Source: Acanthaster planci
Taxonomy: Eukaryota; Echinodermata; Asteroidea; Valvatida; Acanthasteridae
Direction of reading: 5' to 3'
Length of the DNA stretch: 34,393 nt
Assembly (NCBI RefSeq): GCF_001949145.1
Contig: NW_019091598.1
Coordinates: 310,595 to 344,987, forward strand
This document shows positions 31,301-32,354 of the stretch, piece after piece. The stretch's first letter is position 1. Every line of letters begins with the position of its first letter. The translations under genes were made by a program, and so were the position numbers. The notes beneath the pieces were generated by a model. That model was not told where the DNA came from. It made no database searches and saw only the letters and a program-made list of their open reading frames with translations.

Positions 31301-32354
31301 AGGAAACAGGGCCCTGTAACAAAAGACAGTACTCCAAACAAAAGACCAGGCTGTTGGAAATTACCGACATTTTTCACTCTCAAAAGCGGTGATAATCCAC
31401 CTTGTTTTGAAACTGTATACAAGGGTTTGGGGCATTGAGAGTGAGTGGATTACCACTGGGGACAAAAGCGCTCCACCACCGCAGCGATGAGCCACACAGC
31501 ATCTGGCCCCTATTAAAAAGAGGTCAGCAGTGCACTGAGCCAGGTTCGTGAACAAAAGAAAGTTACAAAACACCGCACAATCTGGGCTCTTTTTACAAGG
31601 CTGCAGGCCTGGCTGAAATACTCGGGCATCAATGAAGGTCACCTGTCAACTTAGAGTAGTGCCTAAAGAATACTTTGTGGGTATAAATGACCGTTAAATG
31701 AAATGATGAATTTTTGAAGAATTTTGAAAATGGAAAAAATGATAGTCATGCCGGCCCAGCATTATCAACATTGAAAAATGCCCCGGCATGAAGTTGTTAA
31801 GGGGACAACAGATTTTCCAACAGATGTCTCCAGGAAAAGTTTTTGGTCTCCATTGCATCTATATTTCAACATGTGTTTTGAAATAGGTTGCTAACAAGTA
31901 CATACATGTATTTGGGCAAGTCGTTACTGCGTGGAGGGTACATTTTCTTGAGCATGGTAAGGCTTGGGTGTACTCTGTCCTCACTGCATTTTCGGTCCCT
32001 ACAAAATAGGTTAACCCTAACTTTGCTCAATATGTGTGTACCTGTGTGTGGTGCATTAAGACAAAATATCATTAGTCACACCATCAACAAAGTTATGTAT
32101 TTATCATGTTCCCAAGTTCAAAAATCCTCACTCTAATATTTTTACATTTTGGTCATGCTAGGAATATGATGAGATGTGCTACTCCCCTATGGGAGTAGAA
32201 TGTCGCCTTGCAAGCAATCAGGAGCCCTACTACACAGCTGGACAGGTCCTATACAGCAGCTGCAACATTCAGAGAGGATTGTATTGCTATGACAGCGACC
32301 AGTCAGGGAGCAACACCTGCCAGGACTATGAGATACGCTACCTTTGCCCAACAG
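4138..32354 (+). CDS. Large mosaic extracellular protein (TSP1, F5/8C, CTLD, SUEL, Ig, WxxW), 26 exons, both ends open
   Basis: Twenty-six exons join with matching phases at every boundary and total 5202 coding bases, 1734 codons, without a stop. Approximate residues in the partial protein: TSP1 1-59; F5/8C-1 60-218; TSP1 219-277; TSP1 278-340; F5/8C-2 341-498; F5/8C-3 499-626; F5/8C-4 627-811; CTLD-1 812-943; SUEL-1 944-1044; SUEL-2 1045-1152; CTLD-2 1153-1283; F5/8C-5 1284-1440; Ig 1441-1537; SUEL-3 1538-1644; WxxW 1645-1734. All these families act outside the cell. Discoidin, SUEL and CTLD folds bind glycans or lipid surfaces in known members, and TSP1 and Ig usually mediate protein contacts. 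No transmembrane segment, signal peptide, start or stop lies in the part seen. I do not recognise a named orthologue. Two adjacent genes are possible, but phase continuity and the lack of any stop or leader favour one. Confidence 0.8.
4315..4942 (+). other. Intron 1, with a repeat end near 4694 and 4883
   Basis: No exon is seen. GACAGTTCGGCCATTGCTGT at 4694 resembles the terminus shared by the copies at about 16045 and 29510. CCAAGCACATATTTATT near 4881 matches the outer inverted-repeat terminus near 13584. The 4690-4900 segment is probably an old copy of a dispersed element. Confidence 0.4.
4943..5098 (+). CDS. Exon 2: F5/8C domain 1, N-terminal part
   Basis: Acceptor TTTCACCAG|, donor ACAG|GTAGAA, phase 1 to 1. 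The sequence DNYALGMEDGTIADSMITVS is the usual opening of a discoidin domain (LGMxxGxIxDxxIxxS), followed by YARLNDNNADHAWVP. It matches the opening of F5/8C-2 (DNYETLGMVDGRIKDEQIT). The usual first Cys before this motif is absent. Confidence 0.88.
5099..5892 (+). other. Intron 2
   Basis: AT-rich. I see no exon and no clear repeat. Confidence 0.5.
5893..6065 (+). CDS. Exon 3: F5/8C domain 1, middle
   Basis: Acceptor TATTTTCAG|, donor CAAG|GTCAGT, phase 1 to 0. DYIQIELPDTITLRRVAVEG is the classic strand pair of the domain, followed by NDQWVTTYTLSTSLNGSDWM (W..Y.L..S.DG..W pattern) and the YTESGGVK loop. Confidence 0.92.
6066..7066 (+). other. Intron 3
   Basis: About 1 kb. I see no exon and no repeat I can assign. 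Confidence 0.5.
7067..7214 (+). CDS. Exon 4: F5/8C domain 1, C-terminal part
   Basis: Acceptor TTTCCACAG|, donor CCCAA|GTAAGT, phase 0 to 1. VFQGSYDAGTEVVSSLANPV gives the F.gN.d....v.n.l..P pattern. VRFYPVTWNEAIAMRVELYG is the domain's closing strand, ending in the usual LYG. Confidence 0.92.
7215..7914 (+). other. Intron 4, with an inverted-repeat element
   Basis: No exon is seen. It holds the short inverted-repeat element at 7314-7445, whose second copy lies in the intron at about 21336-21480. Confidence 0.5.
7314..7485 (+). mobile_element. Short MITE-like element, copy A
   Basis: CTAGATAGGTTTGCAGTAG at 7314 and GGTGCTACCGCAATCTAG ending at 7445 are imperfect inverted repeats. The interior and right flank (CCGGTTCTTTTCAAAACCCC, then ATGAAAAGCTTCAAATCTCATC-like sequence) match the segment at about 21336-21486 closely. 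Copies in two introns of one gene show a dispersed family, probably non-autonomous. Confidence 0.65.
7915..8091 (+). CDS. Exon 5: TSP1 repeat 2
   Basis: Acceptor ACCAACAG|, donor CCAA|GTAAGA, phase 1 to 1. This is the most canonical repeat of the three: GGQWSQWSSWTTCSVTC keeps the Trp ladder (a possible C-mannosylation site in family members). Then TRQRSCSDPAPKYGGDDC, and a final CNTHPC. Confidence 0.94.
8092..8712 (+). other. Intron 5
   Basis: AT-rich. I see no exon and no clear repeat. Confidence 0.5.
8713..8901 (+). CDS. Exon 6: TSP1 repeat 3
   Basis: Acceptor ACCACACAG|, donor CGGAG|GTGGGT, phase 1 to 1. DGGFTSWTAWANIPCTVSCG, then RTRTCTDPKPQYNGSDC, and TCDPSNSC. Six cysteines, with two Trp residues of the ladder kept. 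It is a little longer than repeats 1 and 2 (63 against 59 codons). Confidence 0.92.
8902..9843 (+). other. Intron 6
   Basis: About 0.9 kb. A GC-richer patch at 8960-9100 stands out from the AT-rich surroundings but shows no domain motif. No exon is seen. Confidence 0.45.
9844..9969 (+). CDS. Exon 7: F5/8C domain 2, N-terminal part
   Basis: Acceptor TTGACAG|, donor AACG|GTATGA, phase 1 to 1. NYETLGMVDGRIKDEQITAT is a clear discoidin opening, followed by DNQPRHARLMIGTTN. It has the same start and the same phases as exon 2, so the two three-exon domains share gene structure. Confidence 0.9.
9970..11965 (+). other. Intron 7, mostly old repeat sequence
   Basis: About 2 kb without an exon. It includes a probable pogo/Tigger-like remnant at 10780-11890. 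The part at 10200-10430 has A- and T-runs and words recurring on both strands but no assignable family. Confidence 0.45.
10780..11890. mobile_element. Possible pogo/Tigger-like DNA transposon remnant
   Basis: The left side carries ATAACTCAAAGTCAGTTAAC and CTTGAAACCCCGCTTATC. The right side carries AAATAACTCAAATG and TTGAGGTTTGAGTTATCCAG. Paired aactcaa/ttgagtt words near the ends resemble termini I associate with Tigger-type non-autonomous elements. No transposase frame is recognisable. The assignment rests on remembered terminal patterns. Confidence 0.3.
11966..12162 (+). CDS. Exon 8: F5/8C domain 2, middle
   Basis: Acceptor TATTTTCAG|, donor CAAAG|GTGTGT, phase 1 to 0. GQLCWEPVNTTGPHMLQIDL, LTMVAVQGM, EDQWVTYYNMSYSTDGETW and IYEDSTGDAK match the discoidin core, position for position with exon 3. 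Confidence 0.93.
12163..12586 (+). other. Intron 8, with a tRNA-like SINE fragment
   Basis: No exon is seen. The stretch 12252-12325 has tRNA-like promoter boxes and is listed separately. Confidence 0.45.
12252..12325 (+). repeat. tRNA-derived SINE-like fragment
   Basis: CAGGTTGGTGGAGTGGCAC resembles an A box. GGTTCAAATTCC at 12307-12318 is a near-consensus B box (GGTTCNANNCC). No acceptor-stem pairing is visible, so this is a SINE head or old tRNA pseudogene rather than a functional tRNA gene. Confidence 0.4.
12587..12737 (+). CDS. Exon 9: F5/8C domain 2, C-terminal part
   Basis: Acceptor ACCTTTAG|, donor CTACAG|GTAAAT, phase 0 to 1. IFYGNIDKNGIVKTELEPSV, then VRLFPHAWNDAPCLRTELYG. Both are standard closing strands, equivalent to exon 4. 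Confidence 0.93.
13222..13603. mobile_element. Outer inverted-repeat element, split by a MITE
   Basis: GGAAGAAATATGTGCTTGGCC (left, from 13222; listed here as two joined words) is repeated inverted on the right as GGCCAAGCACATATTTATT ending near 13600. CGGTCTTAAAT and ATTTAAGACCAG form a second inner inverted pair at 13242-13266. The hAT-like MITE at 13312-13555 lies within it. The same terminus word occurs alone near 4881. Confidence 0.5.
13312..13555. mobile_element. hAT-like MITE, 244 bp, nested
   Basis: The left end CAGGGGCCAATTTCATAG is perfectly inverted at the right end (CTATGAAATTGGCCCCTG if the variable positions inside are excluded), and the arms extend through GCTTAAGCAC with two mismatches. 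CAGGGG tips are usual for hAT elements. Flanking octamers CTCCTAAG and GTCTTAAA agree at five of eight positions, as an eroded 8-bp target duplication could. There is no coding capacity. Confidence 0.65.
13764..13942 (+). repeat. Dispersed repeat family 2, copy A
   Basis: TGACCAATCAGAATCGATTA followed by AACTGTCTCGTAT, GTGCCAGC and CGGGCATTATC words aligns with the segment at 29351-29555 over its whole length at high similarity. No coding potential. Confidence 0.65.
14392..14600 (+). CDS. Exon 10: F5/8C domain 3 (shortened), first part
   Basis: Acceptor AATCTCCAG|, donor CCCAGG|GTGAGT, phase 1 to 0. The frame reads CSSSSGELISSVSTESGSPD, then YLEINLVSLQTVTMISTKG, WLLRYQLYFSQNNVDWALY. The core strands are present, but the LGMxxGxIxDxxI opening found in the other domains is replaced by a short Ser-rich lead, so the domain is about 25-50 residues shorter than its neighbours. 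No ATG lies near the exon start, which makes it easy to overlook. Confidence 0.85.
15190..15365. repeat. Head-to-head tRNA-derived SINE heads
   Basis: On the plus strand GGGCTGGTAGAGCACC (15309) and GGTTCAAATCC (15348-15358) look like A and B boxes. On the minus strand GCCTATAGAGCACC (15264-15251) and two copies of GGTTGCAGGTTCACAT (B-box-like, 24 bases apart) mirror it. The two heads point toward each other's 5' side with about 45 bases between. No intact cloverleaf was found. Confidence 0.45.
15441..15623. repeat. Tandem array, three copies of a 61-bp unit
   Basis: Units begin with TAGGACCATT at 15441, 15502 and 15563 and are almost identical. The first differs by T for G after CCATT. The unit contains TGTGTAAGCCACAAGATCCC and ends in TCGTAGTGCAG. 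Near identity suggests recent expansion. The minus strand is open through the array, but 61 is not a multiple of three and nothing suggests coding. Confidence 0.92.
16020..16150. repeat. Terminus of dispersed repeat family 2 or a relative
   Basis: GACGGTTCAGCCATTCCTAT followed by TGGTTGAGA matches, in the opposite sense, the right part of the 29351-29555 copy (TCAACCAATAGGAATAG, ACTGTC). The upstream words ATTCATAAATAT also match. Only this end is recognisable. Confidence 0.4.
16475..16649 (+). CDS. Exon 11: F5/8C domain 3, C-terminal part
   Basis: Acceptor CATTCCCAG|, donor CCTCTG|GTAAGT, phase 0 to 1. VFIGNSDSDYYITNPLANVI, then VYLRLVPTEVNNGLSNEVRI and YGC. The closing Cys after YG is kept here. 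A short acidic and Ser-rich linker (NTADEAPSTSG) follows. Confidence 0.92.
16650..17780 (+). other. Intron 11
   Basis: About 1.1 kb, AT-rich. I see no exon and no assignable repeat. Confidence 0.5.
17781..18166 (+). CDS. Exon 12: F5/8C domain 4, N-terminal and middle
   Basis: Acceptor GTTTTATAG|, donor ACACAG|GTATAA, phase 1 to 0. One 386-base exon covers what domains 1 and 2 spread over two. CFDTFGITNYAFDMDRITAS opens it. Then YHPRYGHLHNPESAESGLNG, WVSEPG, DQWLMVDFGERITLTGLALQ, SQFSLHYSEDSVIW. An Asn-rich stretch (NDTDQTSNMT) lies before the YGHLHNP motif. Confidence 0.95.
18386..18554 (+). CDS. Exon 13: F5/8C domain 4, C-terminal part
   Basis: Acceptor TTGTTCTAG|, donor CTGCAG|GTAGTT, phase 0 to 1. 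ILSGPVDSIDVTLTELTADG, then LRYLRIQSEVSTTESVGLRL and ELYGC. It pairs with the Cys at the start of exon 12, giving the domain's usual single disulfide. Confidence 0.92.
18555..19139 (+). other. Intron 13
   Basis: I see no exon and no assignable repeat. Confidence 0.5.
19140..19250 (+). CDS. Exon 14: CTLD 1, N-terminal part
   Basis: Acceptor CCTTCCAG|, donor TGAAG|GTGAGT, phase 1 to 1. CKSGWSAFENSCYKFYRND, then SWLSAKSLCESEG: the long-form N-terminal cysteine pair and the first helix of a C-type lectin domain. Confidence 0.93.
19251..19856 (+). other. Intron 14
   Basis: I see no exon and no assignable repeat. Confidence 0.5.
19857..20141 (+). CDS. Exon 15: CTLD 1, remainder
   Basis: Acceptor GTACCCAG|, donor AAGGG|GTAAGT, phase 1 to 1. 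GGHLVVVNSLREQEFL, DFLIDLNRRDDFETFVWSDG, YSAWGVNEPSYNVFDKC, then GRWVSVDC and FACEYE. The fold cysteines are intact. The EPN position reads EPS and the WND position reads WVSVDC, so the canonical calcium and sugar site is incomplete. Binding may be calcium-independent or to a non-sugar ligand (inference). Confidence 0.95.
20142..20589 (+). other. Intron 15
   Basis: I see no exon and no assignable repeat. Confidence 0.5.
20590..20892 (+). CDS. Exon 16: SUEL-type (L-rhamnose/D-galactoside) lectin domain 1
   Basis: Acceptor TATAAACAG|, donor TTCAAG|GTACAT, phase 1 to 1. One exon holds a whole domain: YTICGENDWLLACPD, VNVTDVLWGRTADWQTCP, ILPC, SACDNTTRCGGLADVSVL, YPCSETGVHLYLSATYEC. Nine cysteines follow the family pattern. 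The sugar-contact YGR motif reads WGR, and FGDPC reads DYPC. The reading frame has no early ATG. Confidence 0.9.
20893..22114 (+). other. Intron 16, with MITE copy B
   Basis: No exon is seen. It holds the second copy of the short inverted-repeat element (21336-21486). Confidence 0.5.
21336..21486 (+). mobile_element. Short MITE-like element, copy B
   Basis: CACCGGTTCTTTTCAGAACC, CCACATACTCAAAAAGAGAT and GGTGCTACCACAAACCTATC align with copy A at 7341-7485. Its right arm CAAACCTATCTAG is the exact inverse of copy A's left arm CTAGATAGGTTTG, which supports the terminal inverted repeat. Confidence 0.65.
22115..22438 (+). CDS. Exon 17: SUEL-type lectin domain 2
   Basis: Acceptor TATCATTAG|, donor GTTT|GTAAGT, phase 1 to 1. 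This is the most canonical SUEL copy: ARACEDDFLYVSCPAEDQVL, IVQAMYGRT, VCPGPDHDVPTNC, YCEGHHECKIAVEVASFGSD-PC, KYLDVNYTC. YGRT, the SFGSDPC loop and the KYLDVNYTC end are family hallmarks, so sugar binding is plausible. A short tail (VSNEVIIPDV) links to the next domain. Confidence 0.96.
22439..22983 (+). other. Intron 17
   Basis: I see no exon and no assignable repeat. Confidence 0.5.
22984..23138 (+). CDS. Exon 18: CTLD 2, N-terminal part
   Basis: Acceptor TTGTTCTCAG|, donor ACACAG|GTGAGC, phase 1 to 0. CESGWLKHDYRCIRAFPNAS, then FEDADDQCNQQHGHLAGVPG. The GWLKHDYRC and QCNQQHGHLAGV patterns are typical of the domain. The exon boundary lies later than in CTLD 1, so the two CTLDs differ in intron position. 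Confidence 0.93.
23139..23734 (+). other. Intron 18
   Basis: I see no exon and no assignable repeat. Confidence 0.5.
23735..23972 (+). CDS. Exon 19: CTLD 2, remainder
   Basis: Acceptor ATCTGCAG|, donor CAACAAG|GTCTAT, phase 0 to 1. GFLEGLLSDYSVSTNYWIGC, NTCRWRDGTRHAFTDFNS, LGERCIEL, KWEDASCGNQNAYICQQ. WIGC and the RWRDG loop are typical. The EPN site is replaced by FNSNYVS, and WND by WED, so a canonical calcium site is not expected. Confidence 0.92.
23973..24809 (+). other. Intron 19, with a long dispersed repeat
   Basis: No exon is seen. Much of 24190-24480 is a repeat whose inverted second copy lies at 31441-31735. Confidence 0.5.
24190..24480 (+). repeat. Dispersed repeat family 3, copy A
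   Basis: CAGGCCTGCTGCCTTGTAAA, GAGCCCAGATTGTGCGGTGT and CAGTGCACTGCTG match the reverse complement of 31441-31620 almost base for base. Similarity weakens but continues leftward through AAATTCATCAAAAATTCAT. GAGCGCTTTTGTCCCC near the right edge is also shared. Confidence 0.7.
24810..25135 (+). CDS. Exon 20: F5/8C domain 5, N-terminal and middle
   Basis: Acceptor TATCATTTAG|, donor GACAAA|GTAAGG, phase 1 to 0. CMLTFGLMDKTIGNDQLEVS opens the domain. Then WDARLHAPYGAWVAMERDRD, QFFQIDFERVMRVKKIATQG and FWIEQYRLDYTM, ending VWMTYQEDGIDK. A single exon covers the first two thirds, as in domain 4. Confidence 0.95.
25177..25275 (+). pseudogene. Decayed tandem copy of the 3' end of exon 20
   Basis: About 100 bases of the following intron align with exon 20 from about 25042 and across its donor: TTACTGGACTCAGCAG, TGTTGATTGGTTTACAC, ACCAATGGGAGAGTGTGG, ACTTACCAAGAGGATGG. 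In the homologous frame the copy reads NGRVWITYQEDGKNQ beside NGSVWMTYQEDGIDK, but a one-base insertion and a TGA at the position of an Arg codon break it. The intact exon keeps the donor. The copy lacks an obvious strong one. Confidence 0.75.
25339..25483 (+). CDS. Exon 21: F5/8C domain 5, C-terminal part
   Basis: Acceptor TTTTTCCAG|, donor TACAAG|GTAATT, phase 0 to 1. IFQANNDSTSVAYQYFDHFM, then ARYLRLVPLNWTSEIALRLE and VYGC. It closes the domain, with the final Cys pairing to that at the start of exon 20. Confidence 0.94.
25484..26394 (+). other. Intron 21
   Basis: About 0.9 kb, AT-rich. I see no exon and no assignable repeat. Confidence 0.5.
26395..26685 (+). CDS. Exon 22: immunoglobulin domain (I-set-like)
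   Basis: Acceptor ATTTGCCAG|, donor CAAAG|GTATGC, phase 1 to 1. DKPEVLEVVNVTKLHYEYNG opens it. Then TIQCRAFGIPLPTMRWERDG (strand B Cys, core Trp), VRFHPMGDDRGFYTCVAQN (DxGxYxC with the strand F Cys), VYGSNRKSF. One exon encodes the whole domain. It is the only Ig domain in the visible part. Confidence 0.95.
26686..27337 (+). other. Intron 22
   Basis: I see no exon and no assignable repeat. Confidence 0.5.
27338..27490 (+). CDS. Exon 23: SUEL-type lectin domain 3, first half
   Basis: Acceptor TCTGAGCAG|, donor CTACTG|GTATGT, phase 1 to 1. GGSIKCDDQILEFQCPEGEY, IKITSASYGRAHNEKC, then IIYDDFYPT. IxC...L.F.CP.G..I.I..A.YGR is the standard SUEL opening. Unlike SUEL-1 and -2 the domain is cut by an intron. 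The frame contains no ATG. Confidence 0.92.
27491..28730 (+). other. Intron 23
   Basis: About 1.2 kb, AT-rich. I see no exon and no assignable repeat. Confidence 0.5.
28731..28898 (+). CDS. Exon 24: SUEL-type lectin domain 3, second half
   Basis: Acceptor CTTTTCAG|, donor TGTTG|GTATGT, phase 1 to 1. DCEYDSDTVMYRMQRQCDNK, RQCTAYISEAMF, YPKCEGFPLFVNFTWDC. This completes the pattern C...C.g...C.....F....P.C.G....L.V.Y.C, with FTWDC in place of YTC. Confidence 0.92.
28899..29970 (+). other. Intron 24, with dispersed repeat copy
   Basis: No exon is seen. It holds the second copy of dispersed repeat family 2 (29351-29555). Confidence 0.5.
29351..29555 (+). repeat. Dispersed repeat family 2, copy B
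   Basis: TGACCAATCAGATTCGATTA, AACTGTCTCATAT, GTGCCAGCTCAT and CGGGCAGTATCGAATGT align with 13764-13942. The right end TTTCAACCAATAGGAATAG, ACTGTC is shared, inverted, with the fragments near 4694 and 16045. Confidence 0.65.
29971..30047 (+). CDS. Exon 25: WxxW (mucin-2/CILP-type) domain, first part
   Basis: Acceptor TTCATGTCAAG|, donor TTAGCG|GTCAGT, phase 1 to 0. GLEWTSWFNSDDTTGQDIEA carries the WTxWF(N)xDxP/TxGxD signature of the mucin-2 WxxW repeat family (also in CILP). The exon is the shortest (77 bases) and the acceptor is moderate, but the motif and its continuation in exon 26 support it. The Cys that usually precedes WTxW comes from the preceding exon's DCVG. Confidence 0.88.
30048..32161 (+). 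other. Intron 25, with inverted copy of a long repeat
   Basis: About 2.1 kb without an exon. It holds the inverse copy of dispersed repeat family 3 (31441-31735). A short hairpin lies at about 31240-31302, where CGGAATCGGAGAC pairs imperfectly with GGTCTCCGAACTCGG. Confidence 0.5.
31441..31735 (-). repeat. Dispersed repeat family 3, copy B (inverted)
   Basis: On the minus strand it reads CAGGCCTGCAGCCTTGTAAA, GAGCCCAGATTGTGCGGTGT, GAGCGCTTTTGTCCCC, matching copy A at 24190-24480. The two copies face opposite ways in introns 19 and 25, about 7 kb apart. Confidence 0.7.
32162..32354 (+). CDS. Exon 26: WxxW domain, remainder
   Basis: Acceptor GTCATGCTAG|, donor CAACAG|GTGAGG, phase 0 to 1. EYDEMCYSPMGVECRLASN, YYTAGQVLYSSCNIQRGLYC, SNTCQDYEIRYLC. 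C.....G.ECR.......GQV..C....GL.C....Q....C.DYE.R..C is the family pattern. The gene must continue: the exon ends in phase 1 with no stop, and no next exon is recognisable in the window. Confidence 0.93.

Noticed and set aside
31111-31642. Open frames on both strands in intron 25
   Set aside because: Most of the stretch is repeat sequence shared with intron 19, with no recognisable domain.
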